64,000 nt of DNA from Alkalisalibacterium limincola (GTDB lineage Bacteria > Pseudomonadota > Gammaproteobacteria > Xanthomonadales > Xanthomonadaceae), in assembly GCF_008017755.1 (NCBI RefSeq), contig NZ_VRTS01000002.1:62001-126000 (forward strand). The letters are read 5' to 3'. The notes under the pieces are model-generated. The model saw nothing but the letters and a program-made list of their open reading frames with translations. It was not told where the DNA came from and did no database searches. Made by a program: the position numbers and the translations under genes. The number at the start of each line of letters is the position of its first letter. The stretch's first letter is position 1. Positions 11,137-19,990 of this stretch are shown here, piece by piece.

Positions 11137-11555
11137 GCCGGCGCTGGCTGCTGGTGCTGGGGTCGAACCTGTCCGATGACCGGTGCCTTCACCAGGCAAT
11201 GACCGCGCTGGAGGCCCTGGGCAAGGTGGCCCGCCTGACGCCGGTGCTGCTGACCCCGGCCCGGCACGGGGGTGGGCATTACCACAACGCACTGGTCCGG
11301 CTGGACAGCGACCTGCCGGCCGCGGCGCTGCGCCAGGCGCTCAAGCGCGTGGAAACGGCGCTGGGACGCGTGCGCGACGACAGCGGGGTGGTGGCGATCG
11401 ACATCGACCCGCTGGCGCTCGACGAGGGCCACGGCTGGCAACCCGATGCCCGCGCGCTCGAGAAGGACGAGTTCATCCGCGCGCCGGTGCCGCAGTTGCT
11501 GGCCCGGGCCGGGATCGTCGTGCCGGGTGTCCCGCGCCCGCCCGGGGCGCGCTGA
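11133..11555 (+). CDS. folK: FolK-like (HPPK) protein, short and atypical
   Basis: A 140-residue protein whose start (RRWLLVLGSNLSDD) matches 6-hydroxymethyl-7,8-dihydropterin pyrophosphokinase. HPPK acts one step after FolB in folate synthesis. The ETALGRVR and VVAIDIDPLALDE segments correspond to the HPPK GRxR...IDIDLL region. The intervening RWGPRT block that binds ATP and Mg is missing, replaced by DDSGV, and the usual PQPxFLN pterin loop reads GGHYHNALV. It is about 20 residues shorter than canonical HPPK. It may be a divergent paralogue with the true folK elsewhere, or a changed enzyme. Overlaps folB by 4 bases. Confidence 0.75.
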   Translation: MSRRWLLVLGSNLSDDRCLHQAMTALEALGKVARLTPVLLTPARHGGGHYHNALVRLDSDLPAAALRQALKRVETALGRVRDDSGVVAIDIDPLALDEGHGWQPDARALEKDEFIRAPVPQLLARAGIVVPGVPRPPGAR

Positions 11556-11571
11556 CGCCGCTCCATCTGCC

Positions 11572-12309
11572 TCAGGTCGCGAGCAGGCGGCCTCCGTCGA
11601 CGGGCAGGACCGTCCCGGTGCTGTAGTCGGCCTCCAGCAGCAGGAACCGCACCGCCTCGGCCACCGCTTCGGGGCTGCCGACGCGCTTGAGCGCGGTGCG
11701 CGTGGCGATGGCTTCCTCCGTTTCGGCCTTGAACGGCTTCTCCGACCACAGCACCGTGCCCGGCGCCACGCCATTCACGCGAACCTCCGGCCCCAGCGCC
11801 TGTGCCAGCGCCAGCACCAGCATGCGGTGGGCGGCCTTGGCCATCGAATAGACCGGGTGGTCGGGCAGCGGTCGTTCGGCATAGATGTCGAGCAGGCTGA
11901 CGATCGCTCCGCGTGCGGCGCGCAGATGCGGTGCCGCCGCCTGGGCGAGGAAGAACGGGGCCTTGGCGTTGGATGCGAACAGCTCGTCGAACTGGGCTTC
12001 GCTGGTCTCGCCCAGCGGGGTGGGGTAGAAGGCCGAGGCGTTGTTGACCAGGCCGTCGAGCCGGCCGAAGTGGCCGGCCACGTGCTCGACCAGCGCCGGC
12101 AGCGCCGCCGTGTCGGCCAGCTCCGCGCGCAGCGTCAGCACGCTGCCGCCACGGCGGGCCAGCAGTTCGTCGGCCAGTTCCTGCATCGCGTCGCCGGAGT
12201 TGCGGTAGTGCAGGGCGAGGTCGCACTCCGCGTGCAGGCGCCGGGCGATCGCCGCGCCGACGCGGCGCGCGGCACCGGTGACGAGGACGACGGGACGGGA
12301 CTCGGGCAT
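11572..12309 (-). CDS. folM: SDR-family pteridine/dihydromonapterin reductase
   Basis: A 245-residue short-chain dehydrogenase. The cofactor motif is TGAARRVG, the arginine-rich variant typical of PTR1/FolM NADPH-dependent pterin reductases. NNASAFYPTP follows, and the active-site YSMAK has Tyr and Lys correctly spaced. It ends VLPVDGGRLLAT. The likely reaction is reduction of dihydromonapterin or dihydrofolate. It is convergent with folB-folK, 16 bases from folK, which supports a pterin role. The SDR fold is certain; the precise substrate is inferred. Confidence 0.85.
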   Translation of the reverse strand: MPESRPVVLVTGAARRVGAAIARRLHAECDLALHYRNSGDAMQELADELLARRGGSVLTLRAELADTAALPALVEHVAGHFGRLDGLVNNASAFYPTPLGETSEAQFDELFASNAKAPFFLAQAAAPHLRAARGAIVSLLDIYAERPLPDHPVYSMAKAAHRMLVLALAQALGPEVRVNGVAPGTVLWSEKPFKAETEEAIATRTALKRVGSPEAVAEAVRFLLLEADYSTGTVLPVDGGRLLAT

Positions 12310-12413
12310 CGGGGTTCCTGGTCGGCTGGACCCCTGCATCATCGCGGAATGGCGCACGCGCCGCATCTGCCCGGGGTGGGCTGGCCGGGGCGCGGGCGCT
12401 AGACTGCCGCGCT

Positions 12414-13682
12414 ATGGAACGCATCGACACCTGGCTCGCGCCGCTCGCCGCCACCCCCTGGCTGGAAACCACGGTCCACCTGTCGGCCCTGGTGCTGCTG
12501 GCGGTGCTGGCCGACCTGGTGACCAAGCGCGTGCTGCTGCGGCTGATCCGCAAGGCCGTGCAGGCCACGCCGAACAAGTACGACGATGCGCTGCTGGGCC
12601 GCGGGGTGATATCGCGCCTGGCCCACGTGGTGCCCGCCCTGGTGGTGTTCTACGGCATCCCCTACGTGCCGGGCCTGCCCGAGGGCGTGGTCAGCGTGGT
12701 GCGCAACGTCGCCAACGGCTACATGATCCTGACCGTGGCCCTGTCGCTGGGCAACCTGCTCAACGCGATCGGCGACATCTACGAGCAGCAGAACCCGGAC
12801 CGCGCGCGCAGCAAGCCGATCAAGGGCTACCTGCAACTGTTCAAGATCATCGCGTTCATCGTCGCGGGCATCCTCGTGGTGGCGGTGCTGATCGAGCGCT
12901 CGCCGCTGCTCCTGCTCTCCGGCCTGGGTGCGATGACGGCGGTGCTGATGCTGGTGTTCAAGGACACCATCCTGTCCTTCGTGGCCGCCGTGCAGCTGTC
13001 CTCCAACGACATGCTGCGCGTGGGCGACTGGCTGGAGATGCCGGCGCTCAACGCGGATGGCGACGTCATCGACATCGCCCTGCACACGGTGAAGGTGCAG
13101 AACTGGGACCGCACGATAACCACGATCCCGACCTGGCGGCTTATCAACGAACCGTTCAAGAACTGGCGTGGCATGAGCGATTCCGGCGGGCGCCGGATCA
13201 TGCGCTCGCTGCACCTGGACCAGACGTCGGTGCGCTTCCTGGAGGACCACGAGCGCACGGCGCTCAAGCGCTTCGCGCTGATCGACGACTACCTGGAGCG
13301 CAAGCGCCGCGAGCTCGAGGAGCACAACAAGGTGCTGCTGGCCCAGGGCCGCGATCCCGTGAACACGCGCCGCGTCACCAACCTGGGCACGTTCCGCGCC
13401 TACGTGGGCGCCTACCTGCGCGCGCATCCGCGCGTCCACGGCGAGATGATCCAGATGGTGCGGCAGTTGCAGCCCGGGCCGACCGGACTGCCGCTGCAGG
13501 TCTACTGTTTCACCGCCACGACCGCGTGGGCCGAGTACGAGTCCATCCAGGGCGACATCTTCGACCACCTCTACGCGATCCTGCCGGAGTTCGGCCTGCG
13601 GGTGTTCCAGGAGCCCAGCGGCCACGACATGCGCGCCATGCTGGACCCGACCCCGGGCGGGGCGCAGTCGCAAGCGCCCTAG
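12414..13682 (+). CDS. MscS-family mechanosensitive channel (YbdG-like)
   Basis: A 422-residue inner-membrane protein. An N-terminal set of four to five helices (to about residue 180) leads into the pore-lining/beta domain: LLSGLGAMTAVLMLVFKDTI, then QLSSNDMLRVGDWLEMP and the NWDRTITTIPTWRLI strand block. These are the MscS hallmarks, and the long C-terminal domain containing FRAYVGAYLRAHPRVH is characteristic of the YbdG/mini-conductance subgroup. Likely role is osmotic down-shock relief. Transcribed alone and divergent from folM. Confidence 0.92.
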   Translation: MERIDTWLAPLAATPWLETTVHLSALVLLAVLADLVTKRVLLRLIRKAVQATPNKYDDALLGRGVISRLAHVVPALVVFYGIPYVPGLPEGVVSVVRNVANGYMILTVALSLGNLLNAIGDIYEQQNPDRARSKPIKGYLQLFKIIAFIVAGILVVAVLIERSPLLLLSGLGAMTAVLMLVFKDTILSFVAAVQLSSNDMLRVGDWLEMPALNADGDVIDIALHTVKVQNWDRTITTIPTWRLINEPFKNWRGMSDSGGRRIMRSLHLDQTSVRFLEDHERTALKRFALIDDYLERKRRELEEHNKVLLAQGRDPVNTRRVTNLGTFRAYVGAYLRAHPRVHGEMIQMVRQLQPGPTGLPLQVYCFTATTAWAEYESIQGDIFDHLYAILPEFGLRVFQEPSGHDMRAMLDPTPGGAQSQAP

Positions 13683-13772
13683 TCGGGCGGGCATCCGGCG
13701 GGGCTGACGGGCTGGCGCGTGGCGCCGGGCTCGCGCAGAATTCCCGGATTCGCGACCCGGGGGGGCAGGATC

Positions 13773-14621
13773 ATGTTCGAGCGCTTTTCACGCAGCTGGG
13801 AGCTGGTGCGCGCAAGCGCGGCGGTGCTCAAGTCCGACCGGCACCTGCTGGTGTTTCCACTCGTGGCCGGCATCGCCGCCCTGGTCGTGACGGCCACGTT
13901 CGTGTTGCCGATGTTCGGGCTGGATGTGCTGGGCGGGGTCGAGGACGACTTCGAAACCTCCGCGGCGTTCTACCTGTGGCTGTTCGCGTTCTACGTCGCC
14001 CACTACTTCGTCATGGTGTTCTTCAACGTGGCCCTGGTGGGGGCGGCCATGATCCGGCTCGACGGCGGTGAACCTACGCTCCGTGCCGGCCTGGCGATCG
14101 CGCTCGATCGCATCGGGCCGATCTTCGGCTATGCCGTCATCGCCGCCACGGTGGGCATCATCCTGCGCGCGCTCGAACAGCGCGCCGGCTTCATCGGACG
14201 CCTCGTGGTGGGCCTCGTGGGCGTGGCCTGGACGGTGGCCACGTTCCTGGTGGTGCCGGTGCTGGTGGCGCAGCGGGTGGGCCCGGTCGATGCGGTCAAG
14301 CGCAGCGCCACGCTGCTGCGGCGCAGCTGGGGCGAGAACCTGATCGGCAATGCCGGCATCGGCCTGGCCTTCGGCCTGCTGATCGTCCTGGTGCTTGCTG
14401 GCGGTGGCGCGCTGAGCGTCATGCTGCTCGGCAGCGGGGCCACCGGCGGCGGGATCCTGCTGGCGTCGACCACGGTGGTCCTGGCGATCCTGCTGGGCCT
14501 GGTGCAGGCGGCGCTGGCGGGCATCTATTCCGCCGCCCTGTACCGCTATGCGGTCGACGGGGAGGCGCCGCAGGGCTTCGACGGCGCGATGCTGGCCGAG
14601 GCGTTCCAGCGCAAGGTGTAG
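13773..14621 (+). CDS. Multi-pass membrane protein of unknown function (DUF6159-like)
   Basis: A 282-residue protein that begins MFERFSRSWELVRASAAVLK and has about six hydrophobic helices. The segment VGPVDAVKRSATLLRRSWGEN is a polar loop resembling the domain that recurs in glycerophosphoryl-diester-phosphodiesterase-type membrane domains. No catalytic motif is evident. The ATG at 13773 follows a weak GGGGGCAGG stretch. It has no obvious operon partner: upstream is the MscS gene on the same strand, downstream is a convergent gene. Confidence 0.75.
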   Translation: MFERFSRSWELVRASAAVLKSDRHLLVFPLVAGIAALVVTATFVLPMFGLDVLGGVEDDFETSAAFYLWLFAFYVAHYFVMVFFNVALVGAAMIRLDGGEPTLRAGLAIALDRIGPIFGYAVIAATVGIILRALEQRAGFIGRLVVGLVGVAWTVATFLVVPVLVAQRVGPVDAVKRSATLLRRSWGENLIGNAGIGLAFGLLIVLVLAGGGALSVMLLGSGATGGGILLASTTVVLAILLGLVQAALAGIYSAALYRYAVDGEAPQGFDGAMLAEAFQRKV

Positions 14622-14633
14622 TTCGTCCATTCC

Positions 14634-14659
14634 CACGGCCCGGCGCTGCGTGGGCCGTG
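14634..14659. terminator. Hairpin between convergent genes
   Basis: CACGGCCC (14634-14641) pairs perfectly with GGGCCGTG (14652-14659) around a 10-base loop. It sits in the 52-base gap between two converging stop codons at 14621 and 14674. There is no T-run, so it may act with Rho or simply protect mRNA ends. Confidence 0.45.
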
Positions 14660-14673
14660 CCGTGGTGCGGTGC

Positions 14674-15321
14674 TCAGGCCGGCTGCAGCGGGGGATCGGC
14701 CTGCGAGAACAGTGTCAGCGCGGTCTGGCCAACCTGGCGGGTGTCGTACCAGGCGTAGGTGCCGACGCCGACGGCGCCGACGATGGGCACCCAGCGGGCG
14801 ACGCCACGGCCGATGGCCCGCGTGCTGAGGTTCATGCCGATGCGCCGCGCGGCGTCGCGCATCGCCATCTGCGTGGCGGCCTGGACCAGCCAGCGCTGGC
14901 CGGCGCGTACGGCGAAGTCGCGGAACACCTGGGCGCCGGTGTGGCGGAACAGGCAAAACAGCATCTGCTCCTTGCCCAGGCGCCAATGCTGGCCGTGGAT
15001 CGCGGACACGTCGGCCACCATCTGGGTCTGGATCTTCCAGATCGCGACCATCTCCGGCAGCACCGTCATCCAGCCCAGCGGACCCGGCGGCAGCGCCAGC
15101 GAACCGGCGACCAGGCCGGCGCGGCGCGACGCGGCGTCGATGATCGCCTGGGCATGGGCCTCGCGGTCGCCACCCGTGACCTGGCGGCTGGACGGCACAT
15201 CGCCGACCACGTCGAGGATGGCGCGCCCGAGGGTGTCGGGCAGGTGCTCCAGGCGCTGGCTGCGGGAGGCCGGTACGCCGACCGGGCCCAAAACATCAGG
15301 TGAGGCATTGCTCTTGTTCAT
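14674..15321 (-). CDS. EcsC-like protein
   Basis: A 215-residue protein without a signal peptide. It carries a glycine/proline-rich hydrophobic segment (LALPPGPLGWMTVLPEM), then IWKIQTQMVADVSAIHG and a C-terminal glycine-rich hairpin (RWVPIVGAVGVGTYAWYDT). This order resembles the EcsC family, whose biochemical role is unknown; in Bacillus it neighbours an ABC exporter. The ATG at 15321 is preferred over the GTG at 15327. No transporter genes are next to it here. The family call is moderate. Confidence 0.65.
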   Translation of the reverse strand: MNKSNASPDVLGPVGVPASRSQRLEHLPDTLGRAILDVVGDVPSSRQVTGGDREAHAQAIIDAASRRAGLVAGSLALPPGPLGWMTVLPEMVAIWKIQTQMVADVSAIHGQHWRLGKEQMLFCLFRHTGAQVFRDFAVRAGQRWLVQAATQMAMRDAARRIGMNLSTRAIGRGVARWVPIVGAVGVGTYAWYDTRQVGQTALTLFSQADPPLQPA

Positions 15322-15431
15322 GGGCACAGGCTAGCCCCGTGCGGCTGAATCGCCGGTCAAGGCCCGCCGCGGGGCCTGATGCATTCGGCCGCAGCGGCTA
15401 TCCTGTCGAGTCAACCGCCCGGAGCCGATGC

Positions 15432-16601
15432 GTGCACCCTGATCCAGAACCCGCCGCCGAGGCGCACAGCGCCCGCCTGGCCCACATGATCGCCGCCGAA
15501 GTGCGCGCCAGCGGCTCGGTCCCGTTCTCCCGCTTCATGGAGCTGGCGCTGTATGCGCCCGGCCTGGGCTATTACAGCGCCGGCGCCACCAAGTTCGGCG
15601 CTGCCGGCGATTTCATCACCGCGCCCGAGCTGGGCCCGCTGTTCGCCGAATGCATCGCCCAGGCCACCGCCCCGGTGCTTTCCGCGCTGGGAGCGTCCGC
15701 CGATCTCGTGGAGCTGGGCGGTGGCAGCGGCGTGTTCGCGCGCGACGTGCTGGAGCACCTTGCGGCGCTGGACGCGCTTCCGGCGCGCTACCGGATCCTG
15801 GAGCCCAGCGCCGACCTCCGCGAACGCCAGCGCGGCCTGCTGGCGGACGCGCTCCCGGCGTCGGTGTTCGCCCGCGTGGAGTGGCTCGACGGCCCGCCAC
15901 AGACCGCCTGGCGCGGGGTCTTGTTCGCCAACGAAGTGCTCGATGCGCTGCCGACGCCGCGCTTCGTGATCCGTGCCGGCGAGGTGATGGAGGAGCACGT
16001 CGGCGTCGACGGCGACGGTGCGTTCCACGTGCTGGAGCGCCCGGCCGACGCGCTGCTGTCGGCGGCGGTGCGGCACGCCGAGGCCGACCTCGGACGCCGT
16101 TTCGACGAGGGCTACCGCTCGGAGCTGCTGCCGCAGTTGCCCTACTGGATTCAGGCCGTCGGCGGGCTGATCGATGCCGGCGCGATGCTGTTCGTCGACT
16201 ATGGCTATCCACGGGGCGAGTACTACCTGCCCGAACGCCGCGACGGCACCCTGGTGTGCCACTACCGGCACCGTGCCCACGCCGACCCGTTCTTCCGGCC
16301 CGGCCTGCAGGACCTCACCGCCTTCGTCGACTTCACCGCACTGGCCGAGGCCGGCACCCGCGCCGGCTTCGACCTGTCGGGCTATTGCGCGCAGGCCGCG
16401 TTCCTGATGAACAACGGCCTGGTGGAGCGGCTGGAAGCCCGCCAGGGTTTGCCGGAGGCCGAGCGCCACCGCTTCAGCCTTGAGGCCAAGCGGCTGACCC
16501 TGCCGGGCGAGATGGGCGAACGCTTCCAGGTGATGGGTTTCGAGCGCGGGGTGGATTTCACCGCCGCCTTCGCCCAGGGCGACCTGAGCCGGCGCCTGTG
16601 A
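15432..16601 (+). CDS. SAM-dependent methyltransferase, MidA/NDUFAF7 family
   Basis: A 389-residue class I methyltransferase (COG1565). The family-specific N terminus reads FSRFMELALYAPGLGYYSAG, then FITAPELGPLFAECIA. The SAM-binding loop VELGGGSGVFARD and LFANEVLDALPTPRF follow, with FVDYGYPRGEYYLPERRDGT towards the C terminus. Mitochondrial relatives dimethylate an arginine of a complex I subunit, but bacterial substrates are uncertain. It starts with GTG at 15432. Its TGA overlaps the GTG of the next gene (GTGA), so the two are coupled. Confidence 0.92.
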   Translation: MHPDPEPAAEAHSARLAHMIAAEVRASGSVPFSRFMELALYAPGLGYYSAGATKFGAAGDFITAPELGPLFAECIAQATAPVLSALGASADLVELGGGSGVFARDVLEHLAALDALPARYRILEPSADLRERQRGLLADALPASVFARVEWLDGPPQTAWRGVLFANEVLDALPTPRFVIRAGEVMEEHVGVDGDGAFHVLERPADALLSAAVRHAEADLGRRFDEGYRSELLPQLPYWIQAVGGLIDAGAMLFVDYGYPRGEYYLPERRDGTLVCHYRHRAHADPFFRPGLQDLTAFVDFTALAEAGTRAGFDLSGYCAQAAFLMNNGLVERLEARQGLPEAERHRFSLEAKRLTLPGEMGERFQVMGFERGVDFTAAFAQGDLSRRL

Positions 16602-17001
16602 GGCCGCTGGTCCATGCACGGGCGTGGCTGGCCCTGTGGGTGCTGGCGTTGGTGGTCGTGGCCGTCGGCTCGCTGCTGCCGCCCTCGGCCCTACCCGAGC
16701 ACCGCGGGTCAGCGACAAGCTGGTCCACGTGGCGATGTACTTCGTGCTGATGGCCGCGGCCGTGCAGCTGTTCGCCTCGCCACGGGCGCTGCTGGGCGTG
16801 GCCGTCGCGCTGGCCGCCTACGGGCTGCTGCTTGAGGTGGCCCAGCACACGCTGACCACCACGCGGATGTTCGAGTGGGGCGACGTGCTGGCGAACACGC
16901 TGGGGGTCGTGCTGGGACTGGGGCTGGCGGCCACGCCGCTGGCGCGCGGCCTGGTGTGGTTCGAGCACCGGGCGCTTCGCCGGGGCCGGATGCGCGGCTA
17001 G
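16598..17001 (+). CDS. VanZ-like small membrane protein (frameshifted)
   Basis: About 134 residues with four predicted helices. The start GTG at 16598 overlaps the preceding stop and encodes VRPLVHARAWLALWVL. The frame then shifts near 16700, where one base (probably G) is missing. This restores LPEAPRVSDKLVHVAMYFVL, the SDKxxHxxxYxxL motif of VanZ-like proteins. The end is TTRMFEWGDVLANTLGVVLG, also typical (EWxDxxANxxG). Function is unknown; VanZ itself modestly raises teicoplanin resistance. Its TAG shares CTAG with the opposing cca stop. Confidence 0.8.
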
Positions 17002-18262
17002 CTCCGGCGCGGCGCGAGGACGCCGCGAATCGCGCCGATCCTTGCTTCGCGCAGGCGGGCGCCGACTTCCGGGCCGCTCACCCCGTCGGCAACGACGTCG
17101 CGGGCGCGCACCGCCTGCGCGGCACGAGGCACTCGCGCAGCAGCGCCACCTGCGGGTAGGGCGCGTCCGCGCGGCCCAGGCGACCGCGCGCGTCGGCCTC
17201 GCACACCCGGGCCAGCCGCTCGATCCGTGCCGGCTTGCGGAAGCCGTCGCAGCGCTCGATCAGGTCGTGCAACGTGGCCGGGCGCAGCTCGCCGAGCCGG
17301 TGCACGTTGAGGTGCTCGCGGCAGGCGACCACGGCCAGCGCGCGGTACTCGGCCGGCACCTTGTAGCGCTCGCACACCGCCTCGACCAGGGGGACGCCCG
17401 CATGCTCGTGGCCATGGTGTGCCGGCAATGCCCGGTCGGGGGTCAGCGCCTTGCCGAGGTCATGCAGCAGCGCGGCGAAGGCGACCTGGTCGTCGCCCGG
17501 TGCCAGCCGCGCGGCCTGGTCGAGCACCAGGCCCAGGTGCACGCCGCTGTCGCCCTCGGGGTGGTGCTCGCGCTTCTCCGGCACCCCGAACAGGGCGTCG
17601 ACTTCCGGCAACAGGCGCGCCAGTGCACCGCTTTCCCGCAGCACCGCGATGAACGCGGAAGGTTGCGCCTCGCCCAGGGCCCGGCGCATCTCCTGCCAGA
17701 CCCGCTCCGCCACCAGGTGGTCTACTTCGCCGTCGCGCACCATGGCCTGCATCAGCGCCATCGTCTCCGGCGCGACACGGAAGCCCAGCGGTGCGAAGCG
17801 TGCGGCGAAGCGCGCCACGCGCAGCAGGCGCACCGGATCCTCGACGAAGGCCGGGCCGACATGGCGCAGCCAGCGGCCCTCGATGTCGGCGACCCCGTCG
17901 AAGGGATCGACCAGCCGGCCCTGCGCGTCCTCGGCGATCGCGTTGATGGTCAGGTCGCGCCGGCCCAGGTCGTCCTCCAGCGTCACCGAGGGGTCGGCAT
18001 CGACGACGAAACCGCGATAGCCACGGCCCGACTTGCGCTCGGTCCGGGCCAGCGCGTATTCCTCGCCGGTCTGCGGGTGCAGGAATACCGGGAAATCACT
18101 TCCGACCGCCCGGAATCCACGCTCGCGCATGTATTCCTGCGTCGCCCCGACCACCACCCAGTCGCGGTCGCCGGCCGGGCGGCCGAGCAGGCGGTCGCGC
18201 ACCGCGCCACCCACCAGGTAGGTGCGCGGCGAGACGGCGTTGTCTGGCGTGGATTCGTTCAC
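16998..18262 (-). CDS. cca: tRNA nucleotidyltransferase (CCA-adding), HD-domain type (frameshifted)
   Basis: Adds or repairs the 3' CCA end of tRNAs. The protein of about 421 residues has the class II nucleotidyltransferase signature [13 protein letters not shown], then [10 protein letters not shown] and [24 protein letters not shown] and [15 protein letters not shown] form the head/neck region. An HD phosphohydrolase domain ([20 protein letters not shown]) follows, as in E. coli Cca. The start is GTG at 18262. A single missing base near 17130 breaks the frame and separates LLRECL from [14 protein letters not shown]; the true stop is at 16998. The gene is normally essential or nearly so, which argues for a sequencing error. 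Confidence 0.92.
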
Positions 18263-18365
18263 GGTTCGGCGGTGTTCCGGCGGACAACGGGTGCGGGGTC
18301 GGGCTAGGCTAGCCGACCCGGGCAGGCAGGGTAAGCCCGCCCGGGTCGCCCACGACGGAGACCGC

Positions 18366-19053
18366 ATGAACCCGCCCAACGACAGCCTGGCGCGCTGCGT
18401 GCGCAGGTGGCCCATCGCACGCAGGAGAAAACGCTGGCGGAGGCCCGTGGGCGGGGTCCGGACCGGGCAAGGCGCCTGGCGCTGCGGCTGCTCGACGACG
18501 AGCTGGGGCGGCTGCCACCGCGGCCGCATGCGCGGCCTGCGCCGAGGGTTGCGCGATGTGCTGCCACCTGCGGGTGGCGGCGACCCCGGCGGAAGTGTTC
18601 GGCCTGCTCGACTACCTGGTGAAGAAACTCTCCGCGGCGCAGTGGCAGGCGATGCGGGAGCGCATCGAAGGTACGGCGGCGACGCTTCATGCGCTGCCTG
18701 CCGACTCCCTGCTGGTCAGCAACATTCCCTGTCCGGTGCTCGAGGAGGGCCGCTGCGCGGGCTATGCGGGCCGCCCGCTGAACTGCCGCGCCTACCACTC
18801 GCTCGACCTGTCGGCCTGCGAGCGTTCCTTCGCCCGCCCCGGGGACATGAGCCTCGGGCACCCGCAGGACGCTGCGGTGGCGCGGGTCAACGAGGGACTG
18901 CAGCGCGGTTTCATCGATGCCCAGGCCGGCGCCGGCTTCGATGCCGCGCAATACGAACTGGTCACTGCGCTGGCCGAGGCCCTGGCCGATCCCGGGGCGC
19001 GCGGGCGCTTCGACGGCGGCGCCCGTGCGTTCCAGCGGGCGCTCAGGCTCTAG
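18366..19053 (+). CDS. YkgJ-family CxxxCxxCC metal-binding protein (two frameshifts)
   Basis: Reading across two single-base losses (near 18391 and 18535) gives one protein of about 229 residues. It starts [20 protein letters not shown], and its [14 protein letters not shown] segment is the CxxxCxxCC cluster of the YkgJ zinc/iron-chelating family. Further cysteines ([22 protein letters not shown]) are also part of the family pattern. Both corrections are needed to rebuild the metal site, which supports them. The function is poorly known. Its TAG interlocks with the stop of the opposing epimerase gene. Confidence 0.82.
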
Positions 19054-19990
19054 CGGCCCGTGTCGCCCCGGCGGTAACGGTCCAGCGGCTTTTGCCGGTC
19101 GCCGCTGGCGCCCAGGATGGTCGCCAGCTTCGCGGCCACCGGCGTGGGCGTGATGCCGAGGCGATGCAGGCCATCGATGCCGCCGACCGAGTCGAGCTTG
19201 AGCGAGCGGAAGTTGTCGCGGCTGATCGGCTTGCCCGGCAACCATTCCCCGACCTCGGCCTGGAGACGGCCCAGGGGCTCGGGCAGCGCGATGACCGCGC
19301 GCCGCAGGCCGAGGGTGCGTGCGGTCATCTCCACGATCTGCTTCATCGTGAAAACGTCGGGCCCGTAAAGTTCGTAGACCTTGCCGTGGCTGCGCTTGGT
19401 GTCCAGCGCGCGCACGAAGGCCTCGACCACGTCGCCGACCCAGACCGGGGCGAACTTCGCGTGGGCGCGTCCGATCGGCAGCACCGGTGCCAGGCGCAGC
19501 AGCGTGGCGAAGCGGCAGAACAGGCCGTCGCCCGGCCCGAAGATCACGCTGGGCTGGAAGATCGTCCACGCCAGTCCGCTGTCCTTCACCACCGCCTCGG
19601 CCTCGCCACGAGTGCGCAGGTAGTGGCTCCTGCCGCGCCCGGCATTGAGCGAGCTCATCTGCAGCAGCCGCTTCACGCCGGCCTGGTGGCAGGCGTCCAC
19701 CAGGGTTCGGGTCAGCCCGACATGCGCGCGTTCGAAGCCGCGCCCTGAATCGCCGCGTTCGTTGAGGATGCCCACCAGGTTGACCGCGACATCGGCTCCC
19801 GCCAGGCGCTGCGCCAGTGGCCCACCGTCATGGACGTCGCAGCGGTGCAGCGCGACGCCCGGCGGCAGCAGCCGCAGCGGTGCGTGTCGGGGTTGCGGCT
19901 GAGCACCGCCACGTCGTGGCCAAGCGCCGCGAGGCGTGCCACCAGGTGGCGGCCGACGAATCCGGTGCCGCCGAGGATGACGATCTTCAT
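19050..19990 (-). CDS. NAD-dependent epimerase/dehydratase, NDUFA9-like (frameshifted)
   Basis: An atypical SDR of about 313 residues. The Rossmann start is [20 protein letters not shown], then [21 protein letters not shown] and [14 protein letters not shown]. These match the complex I NDUFA9-subunit-like group rather than sugar epimerases. The canonical YxxxK is replaced by YLRTRGEAE, as in that group. One base is missing near 19885, after which the frame continues as [18 protein letters not shown]. Start and stop overlap the slt gene by ATGA, so the two are co-translated. The substrate is unknown. Confidence 0.88.
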
